Shown here in pieces: positions 7,925 through 15,320 of a stretch of DNA of 55,404 nt; position 1 is the stretch's first letter; every line of letters starts with the position of its first letter. Under the pieces are notes generated by a model, which was given only the letters and a program-made list of their open reading frames with translations, had not been told where the DNA came from and did no database searches. Position numbers and translations under genes: made by a program. This DNA comes from Dokdonella_A sp937902695 (GTDB taxonomy: Bacteria > Pseudomonadota > Gammaproteobacteria > Xanthomonadales > Rhodanobacteraceae): NCBI GenBank assembly GCA_048498135.1, contig JBEHYO010000013.1:1-55404 (forward strand), written 5' to 3'.

Positions 7925-9621
7925 GCCTCGCGCGCCGCGCCGCGCGTCCGCCTGCCGCGGCCCAGCACGCGGATCCGGCGCGCACGCTGGCGTTCCTCGC
8001 CGATCTCTCCCAGGCGTTCGCGGTTTCGCTCGACCTGCGCAAGACGCTGCCCGAAGCGCTGAACCGCGTCGCCGATTTCATGCAGGCCGAGGGCGCATCG
8101 CTGTTCCTCCTCGAGCCCGCGACGCGCGTGCTCGAATGCCGCATCTGCGTCGGTCCGGTCGACATGACGGGCGTGCGCCTGGCGATCGGGCAGGGCGTGG
8201 TTGGCCTTGCCGTTGCGGACAACGCGACGCAACTCGTCGCCGACGCCGCGAACGATCCGCGCGTCTGGCGCGCCGGCGACGAAGGCAGCGGCTTCGTCAC
8301 GAAGAGCCTTCTCTGCGCGCCGCTCGCGACGGCCGCGGGTCCGATCGGCGCGATCGAGCTCGTCAACCGCCGCGACGGCCAGCCGTTCGGCGCCGAGGAT
8401 GCCGAGATGCTGCGCCTGATCGCCGCGCCCACCGCGCTCGCGATCAACAACGCGCGCATGGCGAACGACCTCGTCGAGCAGCAGCGCATGAAGCGCGAGT
8501 TCGATCTCGCGCGCAAGCTGCAGAAATCGCTGCTGCCCAAGCGGCGGCGCGGCCTCTTTCCGGTGCTCGGCGTCAACCTCCCGGCGCACGAGATCTCGGG
8601 CGATTTCTACGATTACTTCGAGCTCGCCGACGGCCGCATCGGCTTCGTGATCGGCGACATTTCCGGAAAAGGTCTCGACGCCGCGCTGCTGATGATCCGC
8701 GCCGCCAGCCTCTTGCGCTGGGCCGGCAAGGACGGCATCGCGCCGGGCGCGTGGCTCGCGCGTGCGAACGACGAGCTCTGCGAGACGACGCACGACGGGC
8801 GTTTCGTCTGCGCGCTCGTCGGCTATTGCGACCGCGACGCCAACGCCGTGCAGATCGCCGGCGCAGGCTTTCCGCCCGTGCTGACCTACAAGCGCGGCGC
8901 GTTCTCCGAATACGCCTCGGGCGGCCCGCCGCTCGGCATCATGGCCGGCATCGCCTACGAGCAGCACGAGATCGCGCTGAACGGCGGCGCGCTCTATGCG
9001 TTCTCCGACGGCGCGACCGACGTGCGCAACGCGGACGGCAGCCGGCTCGGCAGCGACGGCGTGCGCACGCTGATCGCGCGCCATGCGACGCAGGCGCCGG
9101 ATGCGCGGCTCCGCGGGCTGCTGTCGGACCTGAAGCATCTCAAGCTCGTCGACGATACGACGCTGCTGCTCATCGAGAAGCCGCGCGCACACGGTGCGCA
9201 GGTGCTGCTCGAGCATCACATGCCGGCGCGCGCCGAGCACCTGCGCGAGATGCGCAACGCGCTGCGCAAGCTCCTCGACCAGCTCGGCATCGAGCCTGCG
9301 CTGCGCGACCGACTCGTGCTCGCCGTCGACGAGGCCTGCACGAATATCATCCGCCACGCGTACGGCGCCGAAGGCCACGGCGGCATCGGCCTTCGCGTCA
9401 GCCGCGCGGACGATGTCCTGAGCTTCGAGCTGACCGACGATGCGCCGTGCGTCGATCCGACGCGCATGAAGCCCAAGCCGCTCGGCGAATGTCGTGCGGG
9501 CGGTCTCGGCATCGCGTTGATCGATACGGTCATGGACACGTGGCACGTCGAGCCCGCATCGTCCAAGTGCGGCAACCGGCTGATCCTTCGCAAGCGCATC
9601 GAGGACAAGGGGTTTTCATGA
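7921..9621 (+). CDS. GAF - PP2C (SpoIIE/RsbU) phosphatase - HATPase (RsbW-type) fusion, partner-switching regulator
   Basis: A 566-residue cytoplasmic protein with three domains in order. The GAF sensor domain covers about residues 20-180. The SpoIIE-type serine phosphatase covers about 200-420, with metal-binding aspartates in EISGDFYDYF and GDISGKGLDAALL. An anti-sigma-type histidine-kinase-like ATPase covers about 435-560, with the N-box VDEACTNIIRHAYG and the G-box GGLGIALIDT. Such fusions both phosphorylate and dephosphorylate a STAS-domain partner, and the STAS gene follows with a 4-base overlap. The frame is open far upstream, but the ATGA overlap with pssA fixes the start. In this operon the target could be a STAS subunit that acts on the lipid transporter rather than a sigma factor; that is inference. 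Confidence 0.88.
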   Translation: MSLARRAARPPAAAQHADPARTLAFLADLSQAFAVSLDLRKTLPEALNRVADFMQAEGASLFLLEPATRVLECRICVGPVDMTGVRLAIGQGVVGLAVADNATQLVADAANDPRVWRAGDEGSGFVTKSLLCAPLATAAGPIGAIELVNRRDGQPFGAEDAEMLRLIAAPTALAINNARMANDLVEQQRMKREFDLARKLQKSLLPKRRRGLFPVLGVNLPAHEISGDFYDYFELADGRIGFVIGDISGKGLDAALLMIRAASLLRWAGKDGIAPGAWLARANDELCETTHDGRFVCALVGYCDRDANAVQIAGAGFPPVLTYKRGAFSEYASGGPPLGIMAGIAYEQHEIALNGGALYAFSDGATDVRNADGSRLGSDGVRTLIARHATQAPDARLRGLLSDLKHLKLVDDTTLLLIEKPRAHGAQVLLEHHMPARAEHLREMRNALRKLLDQLGIEPALRDRLVLAVDEACTNIIRHAYGAEGHGGIGLRVSRADDVLSFELTDDAPCVDPTRMKPKPLGECRAGGLGIALIDTVMDTWHVEPASSKCGNRLILRKRIEDKGFS

Positions 9622-9944
9622 GTGGCATCGAAAGCGAAAACGTCGACGGCGCCGTGCTGATCCGCCTGAGCGGCGAAGTCGATCTCTCCTGGTCGCAGCA
9701 GGTGCGCCATGCGGTGCTCGCCGCGCTCGAATCGAATCCGGTGGTCGGCGTCGAGCTCTCGCAGGTGAGCTACATCGATTCGTCGGGCATCGCGGCGCTC
9801 GTCGAAGGTTTCCAGACGGCGCGCGCGCGCGGCAGCCGGTTCGCGCTCGTCTCGGTCAGCGACGCCGTGCGCGCGGTGCTCGAGCTCGCGCGCCTCGACC
9901 GCGTATTCCTGATCGTCGCCGACCGCGCGGCGATGCTGGGCTGA
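9618..9944 (+). CDS. STAS-domain protein (anti-anti-sigma factor or MlaB-like)
   Basis: A 108-residue single STAS domain with the phosphorylation-site motif SYIDSSGIAAL at about residues 53-63, in which a serine is the usual target of the RsbW-type kinase. It overlaps the preceding phosphatase/kinase gene by 4 bases (ATGA), and mlaE begins two bases after its stop. Two roles are possible. One is an RsbV-type antagonist whose phosphorylation is set by the fused kinase/phosphatase. The other is the MlaB subunit that stabilises the MlaFE lipid transporter, which is also a STAS protein. The operon context supports either, or both at once. Confidence 0.88.
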   Translation: MSGIESENVDGAVLIRLSGEVDLSWSQQVRHAVLAALESNPVVGVELSQVSYIDSSGIAALVEGFQTARARGSRFALVSVSDAVRAVLELARLDRVFLIVADRAAMLG

Positions 9945-9946
9945 AC

Positions 9947-10744
9947 GTGTCCTCGATCACGCGCCCGCTGGCAAGCCTCGGCCGCGCGAGCGTCGGCGCG
10001 GTCAGCGGCATCGGCTACGCGGCGATACTGCTCGTCGATGCGCTCCGCCTCAGTGCGGTCGGCTGGCGCCAGGGGCAGCCGGTCCGGCTCAATTCGATCA
10101 TGCGCCAGATGCGAGAGATCGGCGCCGACGCGCTGCCGATCGTCGCCCTGCTGTCGCTGGTGATCGGGCTCATGCTCGGCATCCAGTTCATCGCCGCGCT
10201 GCAGGAGTTCGGTGCGCAGTCGCAGGTCGTGCTCGCGGTCGCGAAATCGGTCACGCGCGAGTTCGGCGCGCTGATCACCGCGATCCTGGTCGCGGGACGA
10301 TCCGGTTCTGCGCTCGCGGCGCGCATCGGCTCGATGACGGTCTCGCAGGAAGTCGATGCGCTCGCGGTCATGGGCATCGAGCCGGTGCGTTATCTCGTCG
10401 CGCCGGCGCTGCTGGCGATGCTGGTCATGCTGCCGGCGCTGACGATCTTCGCGAACGCGATCGCGATCTTCGGTGCCGCGGTCTACAGCGCGCCGGCATT
10501 GAACGTGACGCCGGCCGCGTACATCCTGCAGACGCTTTCGCTGCTCGCGCCGGGCGACATCTGGCAGGGGCTCGCGAAGAGCGTCGTGTTCGCCGTGCTG
10601 ATCACGCTGATCGGCGTCAGCACCGGATTTTCGGTCAGCGGCGGCGCGGAAGGCGTCGGGCGCGCGACGACGCGCTCGGTCGTGCTGTCGATCTGCTGGA
10701 TCATCGTCGCGGACATGGTGTTTTCGTTCTTCCTGAATCGATGA
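9947..10744 (+). CDS. mlaE: MlaE-type phospholipid ABC transporter permease
   Basis: A 265-residue inner-membrane permease of the Mla retrograde lipid-transport system, which moves phospholipids between the outer and inner membranes. About five hydrophobic segments are visible. The conserved MlaE core is present: ALLSLVIGLMLGIQF, then REFGALITAILVAGRSGSALAARIGSM and EVDALAVMGIEPVRYLVAP, a well-known family signature region that contacts the ATPase. The start is GTG at 9947, two bases after the STAS stop, so translation is probably coupled. A toxin-antitoxin pair of 0.63 kb separates it from its partner ATPase gene, which usually lies next to it. Confidence 0.93.
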   Translation: MSSITRPLASLGRASVGAVSGIGYAAILLVDALRLSAVGWRQGQPVRLNSIMRQMREIGADALPIVALLSLVIGLMLGIQFIAALQEFGAQSQVVLAVAKSVTREFGALITAILVAGRSGSALAARIGSMTVSQEVDALAVMGIEPVRYLVAPALLAMLVMLPALTIFANAIAIFGAAVYSAPALNVTPAAYILQTLSLLAPGDIWQGLAKSVVFAVLITLIGVSTGFSVSGGAEGVGRATTRSVVLSICWIIVADMVFSFFLNR

Positions 10745-10780
10745 TTTGCTGCCACGCCGAGGCTTAGCTTTTAGGCTACA

Positions 10781-11122
10781 ATGCTTGAAGTCAGAGAGTA
10801 CCGGACGCGAGACGGGCGCCGTCCTCTCAGTGAATGGATCGAAGCGCTTCGCGACCGATCGGCGCGTTCTCGCGTCCTGGCACGGATCGATCGATTGGCC
10901 ATAGGTCTACGTGGCGACTGGAAACCGGTGGGACAAGGCGTCTTCGAGTTGCGTATCGATTACGGGCCGGGCTACAGAATCTATTGTGCGACGCACGGCA
11001 ACGAGCTCGTGATCCTGTTGTGCGGCGGCGACAAACGGAAGCAGAGCCAGGATATCGAGACAGCGCATGAGTACTGGCAAGACTACAAAGACCGCAGCGA
11101 GCGCACCGTTTCGCGTCGCTGA
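10781..11122 (+). CDS. RelE/HigB-type addiction module killer protein (Gp49-like)
   Basis: A 113-residue protein of the RelE/ParE superfamily Gp49-like group, expected to be an mRNA-cleaving toxin. Family landmarks are EVREYRTRDGRRPLSEWIEAL at the N-terminus, the conserved VGQGVFELRIDYGPGYRIYC segment, and LLCGGDKRKQSQDIETAHEYW at the C-terminus, where KxxQxxDI-type residues are conserved. The toxin gene comes first and overlaps the antitoxin gene by 56 bases, the order of the HigBA and Gp49/HTH modules. It starts 36 bases after mlaE; a TACAAT box overlaps the ATG, and only a weak AGG lies upstream. It lies between mlaE and mlaF, in the same orientation. Confidence 0.87.
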   Translation: MLEVREYRTRDGRRPLSEWIEALRDRSARSRVLARIDRLAIGLRGDWKPVGQGVFELRIDYGPGYRIYCATHGNELVILLCGGDKRKQSQDIETAHEYWQDYKDRSERTVSRR

Positions 11123-11414
11123 TCATCTTCGCAACGGGCACGACATCGCGGCCTATCTCGAAGCCGTACTCGAAGACGGCGATCCGCGCGCGATGCCGGT
11201 CGCGTTGCGCACCGTCGCGGATGCGATGGGCGGGCTCGCCGCGCTAGCCGAGCGCACGGGCCTCAGCCGGGAAACGCTGTATCGAACGCTCAGCGAGAAA
11301 GGCAATCCGCGTTATGACACGCTGACGAGCATCCTTGGCGCATTTGGTCTTCGGGTCTCCGTCGCGCCGCAGCGCCGCGTGCGAGGCGCACTCAAGCATC
11401 GCCGCGTTGCCTGA
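11067..11414 (+). CDS. HigA-like addiction module antidote (HTH antitoxin)
   Basis: A 115-residue antitoxin partner with the family layout: FRVADHLRNGHDIAAYLEAVLEDGDP (the part that usually wraps the toxin), then a helix-turn-helix MGGLAALAERTGLSRETLYRTLS (about residues 53-75) and NPRYDTLTSILGAFGLRVSV. It should bind and block the killer protein and repress the promoter of the pair. The ATG at 11067 lies inside the toxin gene, a 56-base overlap; a start nearer the toxin stop would remove part of the conserved N-terminus. Its stop is only 5 bases before the mlaF ATG, so readthrough into mlaF is expected. Confidence 0.87.
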   Translation: MSTGKTTKTAASAPFRVADHLRNGHDIAAYLEAVLEDGDPRAMPVALRTVADAMGGLAALAERTGLSRETLYRTLSEKGNPRYDTLTSILGAFGLRVSVAPQRRVRGALKHRRVA

Positions 11415-11419
11415 TCGCG

Positions 11420-12223
11420 ATGAACGCGTCCGCCGCGCCCCTGATCGAAGTCGAAAAGCTCGAAGCCTGGTACGGCCGCCGCCGCGTGCTGCACGGCATC
11501 GATTTCTCGGTGAACCCGGGCGAGATCCGCGTGATCATGGGCGGATCGGGCTCGGGCAAGTCGACGCTGCTGCGCCACCTGCTCGGCCTGCAGCGTCCGG
11601 TCAGCGGCACCGTCAAGCTGCTCGGCGTCGATCTGCGCGCCGCGAGCGATCGGGAGATGCTCGACCTGCACCGGCGCATCGGCGTCTCGTTCCAGGGCGG
11701 AGCATTGCTGACGTCGCTGACCGTCGGCGAGAACGTCGCGCTGCCGCTGCGCGAGCACACGACGCTCGATCCCTCGACGATCCGCATCATGAGCCGGCTC
11801 AAGCTCGAGGTGGTCAATCTGGGCGGATTCCAGGACCTGATGCCGAGCCAGCTCTCGGGCGGCATGGTCAAGCGCGCGGCGCTCGCGCGGGCGATCGCGA
11901 TGGATCCGAAGCTCCTCTTCTTCGACGAGCCGTCGGCCGGTCTCGATCCGGTCGTCTCGGCCGAGCTCGACGAGCTGATCCTCCGATTGCGCGATGCGCT
12001 GCGCATGACGATCGTCGTCGTCACGCACGAGCTCGAGAGCGCATTCAAGATCGCCGATACGATCACCGTGCTCGATCAGGGCGAAATCCTGATGACCGGC
12101 ACGGTCGCGGCCGTGCGCGCGGCCGACAACGAACGCATCCAGGACCTCCTGAACCGGCGGCCGCGCGAGATCCACGTCGACGCCGATGCGTACCTGAAAC
12201 GCCTCACCGAGGAAGAGGCCTGA
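11420..12223 (+). CDS. mlaF: MlaF-type phospholipid ABC transporter ATP-binding protein
   Basis: A 267-residue ABC ATPase of the Mla system. Walker A GGSGSGKST lies at about residues 41-49, the signature loop is LSGGMVKRAALARAIA, and Walker B is LLFFDEPSAGLDP. The variant signature (LSGGM rather than LSGGQ) is typical of MlaF. The H-loop histidine is in VVVTHELESAF. The C-terminal tail (RPREIHVDADAYLKRL) resembles the MlaF handshake region. Its partner permease lies upstream beyond the toxin-antitoxin pair, and MlaD follows after a palindromic repeat. The long C-terminal tail and the neighbours distinguish it from importer ATPases. Confidence 0.94.
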   Translation: MNASAAPLIEVEKLEAWYGRRRVLHGIDFSVNPGEIRVIMGGSGSGKSTLLRHLLGLQRPVSGTVKLLGVDLRAASDREMLDLHRRIGVSFQGGALLTSLTVGENVALPLREHTTLDPSTIRIMSRLKLEVVNLGGFQDLMPSQLSGGMVKRAALARAIAMDPKLLFFDEPSAGLDPVVSAELDELILRLRDALRMTIVVVTHELESAFKIADTITVLDQGEILMTGTVAAVRAADNERIQDLLNRRPREIHVDADAYLKRLTEEEA

Positions 12224-12242
12224 TAAAGTCCCGGCCTCGGGG

Positions 12243-12323
12243 CGTCATTCCCGCGACAACGGGAATCCACTGTGCTTTCCGCTCGGTGGAGCGAAATGGA
12301 TTCCCGCTTTCGCGGGAGTGACG
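12243..12323. repeat. long imperfect palindrome, CGTCATTCCCGC repeat family
   Basis: The left arm starts CGTCATTCCCGCG (12243) and ends GGGAATCCA; the right arm starts TGGATTCCCGC (12297) and ends GCGGGAGTGACG (12323). The arms are about 27 bases each and pair with few mismatches. This is a dispersed proteobacterial intergenic element whose chance translation reads SRCRGND / SLPRKRES. It sits between mlaF and mlaD and could form a stable RNA hairpin in the operon transcript. Confidence 0.85.
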
Positions 12324-12333
12324 GGTTGGGGGG

Positions 12334-13269
12334 ATGCAGGCTGTGAGACGCGATACCGTCAATTACACGCTGGTCGGCGCCGTCGTCCTCGCTGCAATCG
12401 TGCTGTTGCTGATCGGCCTCGCGCTGATCACCGGCAGGAGCGGCGCGACGACCGGCTATGTCGTGCACTACCGCAACGTGACCGGCCTGCGTTACGGCGC
12501 CCCGATCTTCTATCAGGGCTATCGCATCGGCCAGGTCGGCGGCGTCACGCCCGAGCGCACGGCCGAGGGCACGCGCTACAAGGTCGAGCTCGACATCCGC
12601 CGCGACTGGCCGATTCCGAAGGACAGCCCGGCGCGACTCCAGTCGACGGGCCTCCTCGCCGATGTTTCGGTCGGCATCAGCGAAGGCGCGAGCAAGGACA
12701 TGCTCGCGCCCGGCGGCGAGCTCAAGGGCGTCGAGGGCGCCGACATCTTCGCCGCGATGAACGAGCTCGCCGGCCAGATCAGCGAGCTGACGCGCAACCA
12801 GATCACGCCGCTGATCCGGACGCTGACGGCGCGCGTCGACTCGATCACCGGCACGATCGACGAGAAGACGCCGGTGATCCTCGAGCAGACGCGCGTGCTG
12901 CTCGATCGACTGAACGTCGCGTCGGCCTCGCTCAACGATGTCCTCAATCCCGAGAACCGCGCCGAGATCGCCAAGACGCTGACCGAAGTCTCCAGGCTCA
13001 GCACCGAATTGCGCAAGACGCGCGAGACGCTCGACCAGGCGCTCGGCGAGATCGCCGCGATCGCGAAGGAAAACCGTCCGGACCTGCGCGCGTCGGTGCA
13101 GGATCTGGCGAGCGTGCTCGGCGCGCTGTCGGCGCGCATGGACGTCATCACGCACCATCTCGAATCGTCGAGCCGCAACCTCGACGAGTTCAGCCGCGAG
13201 ATCCGCTCGCATCCGAATCGCCTCATCGTCGCGCCGAAGGCCGACAAGGTCGAGGAAGGTCCGCAATGA
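12334..13269 (+). CDS. mlaD: MlaD-family MCE-domain lipid-binding protein
   Basis: A 311-residue protein anchored by one N-terminal transmembrane helix (residues 9-31, YTLVGAVVLAAIVLLLIGLA), followed by the MCE domain at about residues 40-120 (VTGLRYGAPIFYQGYRIGQV, then LLADVSVGIS). The long C-terminal helical region (about 150-300) contains heptad-like repeats and is longer than E. coli MlaD. It resembles MCE proteins whose helices form a tube through the periplasm. It should bind phospholipid between the MlaFE complex and the outer-membrane partner. The stop overlaps the auxiliary lipoprotein start by four bases. Confidence 0.92.
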   Translation: MQAVRRDTVNYTLVGAVVLAAIVLLLIGLALITGRSGATTGYVVHYRNVTGLRYGAPIFYQGYRIGQVGGVTPERTAEGTRYKVELDIRRDWPIPKDSPARLQSTGLLADVSVGISEGASKDMLAPGGELKGVEGADIFAAMNELAGQISELTRNQITPLIRTLTARVDSITGTIDEKTPVILEQTRVLLDRLNVASASLNDVLNPENRAEIAKTLTEVSRLSTELRKTRETLDQALGEIAAIAKENRPDLRASVQDLASVLGALSARMDVITHHLESSSRNLDEFSREIRSHPNRLIVAPKADKVEEGPQ

Positions 13270-13889
13270 ACGCGCGCCCGATCGCACATGCCGTCTTCTC
13301 GCTGATCGCGACCGTCGCGCTCGCCGCGTGCAGCGCGCCGACGGTGCCCGATTTCACCTACTACCGCCTGCCGCGGCCGGAGCCGCTCGAAGCGGCGCCG
13401 AAGCCGCTCTTCGGCGACATCGTGGTCGACGTGTTCGCGGCCGACGGGCTCTACGGCGACCAGGCGCTGATCTACGCGACGGACGCCGGCGCGCAGGAAT
13501 TGCGCCAGTATCACTACCAGCTCTGGACCGATCCGCCGACGCGCGTGCTGCAGCGGCGCCTGATCGAGCAGCTGCGCAAGACGAGTGTCGCGGCCGGGGT
13601 CACCGACGAGCTGCCGGCGAGCCGTCCGTCGATCCGCATCTCCGGCATCATCCTGCGCTTCGATCGCGCGCCGAACGCGGCGGGCGGGTTCACCGCGACG
13701 GTCGCGCTGAAACTTCGCGCCGACGACGAAAGCGGGATCCCGATGCTCGACGATTACTACCGCGCCGAGAAGCCTGCCGCCGACGCGACGATGCGCGCCA
13801 CCGTCGATGCGTACGGGGCCGCGCTCGACCAGGTGTTCGCCGCCTTCTACGCCGATCTTCGCAAGCAGGGAGAGCTGCATGCGGGATGA
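13266..13889 (+). CDS. ABC-type transport auxiliary lipoprotein (PqiC/YmbA-like)
   Basis: A 207-residue lipoprotein. The signal peptide ends in the lipobox LAAC with the lipidated cysteine at residue 22. After it, VPDFTYYRLPRPEPL is the characteristic beginning of the ABC_trans_aux (DUF330) family, which includes PqiC and partners of MCE transport systems. The rest is mixed alpha/beta (GDIVVDVFAADGLYGDQALIYATD, LRQYHYQLWTDPPTRVLQRRL). It likely sits in the outer membrane facing the periplasm and contacts the MlaD-type tube, taking the place of MlaA/MlaC, which are absent here. It overlaps mlaD by 4 bases and the next gene by 11 bases. Confidence 0.9.
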   Translation: MNARPIAHAVFSLIATVALAACSAPTVPDFTYYRLPRPEPLEAAPKPLFGDIVVDVFAADGLYGDQALIYATDAGAQELRQYHYQLWTDPPTRVLQRRLIEQLRKTSVAAGVTDELPASRPSIRISGIILRFDRAPNAAGGFTATVALKLRADDESGIPMLDDYYRAEKPAADATMRATVDAYGAALDQVFAAFYADLRKQGELHAG

Positions 13890-14325
13890 TGCGAGCCGCG
13901 CGCGCCTCGAGGAAATGGGGTTCGCACTCTACCTGCCGCGCAGTCGGCGCGCCGCCGCATCCGGCGGGCGCATGCATGCATCGGCAGGGCCGGCGCATCG
14001 GCGCGCGCGCGTCGCGCTGATCGCGCGCGACGCAGGCGCGTCACCGCATGCGCTGCTCGCCGGGGTCGCGCGGGCGCTCGCGTTCGCGCGCGTCGAGGCC
14101 ACGATCGCGCCCGATGTCGCACGAGCCGGGGACGCGGGCGGGCTCGTCGTGTTCGGCGCGCCGCTCGCGCGGGAAATCGAGGCCGCGCTGCCGGCCGAAC
14201 GCCGCAAGATCGAATGGGTCGGCGCGGCGGAGCCCGCCGACGTCGCGGGCAGCGTCGCGGCGAAACGGGCGCTATGGAGCGACCTGAAACGGCTCGCGCG
14301 CGCGCTTTCGAACCCGGGAGGTTGA
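13879..14325 (+). CDS. candidate DNA polymerase III psi subunit (HolD-like)
   Basis: A 148-residue cytoplasmic protein without a clear automatic match. The N-terminus SRARLEEMGFALYLPR aligns by eye with the chi-binding segment of E. coli psi (LQQLGITQWSLR), and the C-terminal AAKRALWSDLKRL aligns with psi's TARAALWQQI. Between them is a Rossmann-like region with VALIAR and GLVVFGAP. In E. coli and Pseudomonas holD lies directly before rimI, as here. Psi evolves fast, so weak similarity is expected. The chi partner HolC is encoded 4 kb downstream. The start at 13879 overlaps the lipoprotein gene by 11 bases and the frame upstream is not coding. An alanine/arginine-rich unrelated protein remains possible. 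Confidence 0.55.
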   Translation: MRDDASRARLEEMGFALYLPRSRRAAASGGRMHASAGPAHRRARVALIARDAGASPHALLAGVARALAFARVEATIAPDVARAGDAGGLVVFGAPLAREIEAALPAERRKIEWVGAAEPADVAGSVAAKRALWSDLKRLARALSNPGG

Positions 14326-14430
14326 CACGGGCGGCCGCGACCGGCATATCGGTCGGGTCGGCGCCGGCAAGGCGCCTGTCCTAAGGCCGGCGGGGGCCGG
14401 CAGCGAACGAGATCGCAGGCAGGGAAGAAC

Positions 14431-14904
14431 GTGGTCGCCATCCTCAAGGAACCGTTTCCGAACTTCCGGCCGATGCGCGCGGAAGATCTCGAGAGCGTCG
14501 CCGCGATCGAGATGGCCGCGTATCCGTTCCCGTGGACGCACGGCATCTTCAACGACTGCCTGCGCGCCGGTTACGACTGCTGGGTGCTGTCGCGGCCCGC
14601 CGAGATCGTCGGTTACGGCATCCTTTCGTGCGCGGCGCGCGAGGCGCACGTGCTCAACGTCTGCGTCGCGCCGGGCGAGCAGCGCCGCGGCTACGGCAAG
14701 CGCATCGTGCTGCGCCTTCTCGACCTCGCGCGCTGGCATCACGCGGAGCGCGTGTTCCTCGAAGTGCGTCCGTCGAACCCGCGCGCAATCGCGCTGTACG
14801 AGTCGATGGGCTTCAACGAGATCGGCCGGCGGCCGAACTACTATCCGGCCAGGCGCGGCCGCGAGGATGCCGTCGTGATGGCGATGGAAATGCTCGAGTC
14901 CTAG
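14431..14904 (+). CDS. rimI: ribosomal protein bS18-alanine N-acetyltransferase
   Basis: A 157-residue GNAT enzyme that acetylates the N-terminal alanine of ribosomal protein S18 using acetyl-CoA. The acetyl-CoA binding motif appears as VAPGEQRRGYGKRIVLRLLD (R-R-G-Y-G-K loop), followed by FLEVRPSNPRAIALYESMGF and the RimI hallmark GRRPNYYPARRGREDAVVM, with its tyrosine. The GTG start at 14431 follows a gap of 105 bases that contains GC-rich hairpins (GCCGGCGGGGGCCGGC near 14386). The candidate psi gene upstream repeats the holD-rimI gene order of other gammaproteobacteria. Confidence 0.93.
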   Translation: MVAILKEPFPNFRPMRAEDLESVAAIEMAAYPFPWTHGIFNDCLRAGYDCWVLSRPAEIVGYGILSCAAREAHVLNVCVAPGEQRRGYGKRIVLRLLDLARWHHAERVFLEVRPSNPRAIALYESMGFNEIGRRPNYYPARRGREDAVVMAMEMLES

Positions 14905-14905
14905 C

Positions 14906-15298
14906 TCATCCTTCCGAGCGGCCCGTCCCTTCGCGATCGCGTTCGTAGCGCCGCGCGAGCGGAAACGGCGGCAGCCACGACTCGCGGCGGATCGTCCAGA
15001 GCTCGTAGGTCGGCATCAGCTGGTCGGGCGCATCGAGCGAGCCGAGGTTCACTTCGATCTCGTCGGCGCTCCGTCCGAACACCCTCGATCCGCAGCGCGG
15101 ACAGAAGAACCGCCCGGCGTAGTCGCGCGTTTCTCCGTCGATCGTCACCGCGTCGGCGGGAAAGATCGCCGATGCGTGGAAGAGCGCGCCGTGGATCTTG
15201 CGGCAGTCGAGGCAGTGGCAGATGCCGACGCGGTACGGTCGGCCGGTCGCAACGATGCGGACGTTGCCGCAAAGGCAACCGCCGGTGAATCGGTCCAT
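14906..15298 (-). CDS. GFA (glutathione-dependent formaldehyde-activating) domain protein
   Basis: A 130-residue protein of the GFA/CENP-V family with the complete zinc-ligand set: GGCLCGNV near the N-terminus, GICHCLDCRK in the middle and FFCPRCGSRVFG after it. The protein is probably cytoplasmic. Family members have been linked to formaldehyde adducts of glutathione, but many have no proven activity, so the substrate stays open. The start at 15298 gives MDRFTGGCLCG and excludes an arginine-rich upstream frame reaching 15514. The stop faces rimI at a distance of one base, so the two genes are convergent with no room for a separate terminator. Confidence 0.88.
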   Translation of the reverse strand: MDRFTGGCLCGNVRIVATGRPYRVGICHCLDCRKIHGALFHASAIFPADAVTIDGETRDYAGRFFCPRCGSRVFGRSADEIEVNLGSLDAPDQLMPTYELWTIRRESWLPPFPLARRYERDREGTGRSEG

Positions 15299-15320
15299 GC
15301 TGCGTCTCCTCCGGCCGCGA

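Noticed and set aside
7705..9546. 613-codon open frame on the minus strand
   Set aside because: It lies entirely across pssA and the GAF-PP2C-HATPase gene, whose domains and ATGA overlaps are certain. The translation is rich in arginine, alanine and glutamate without any motif, which is typical of antisense frames in high-GC DNA.
12318..13265. Long frame that fuses upstream sequence to the auxiliary lipoprotein
   Set aside because: The part before 13266 is antisense-like, in a different frame of mlaD. The lipoprotein signal and the ATGA overlap fix the start at 13266.
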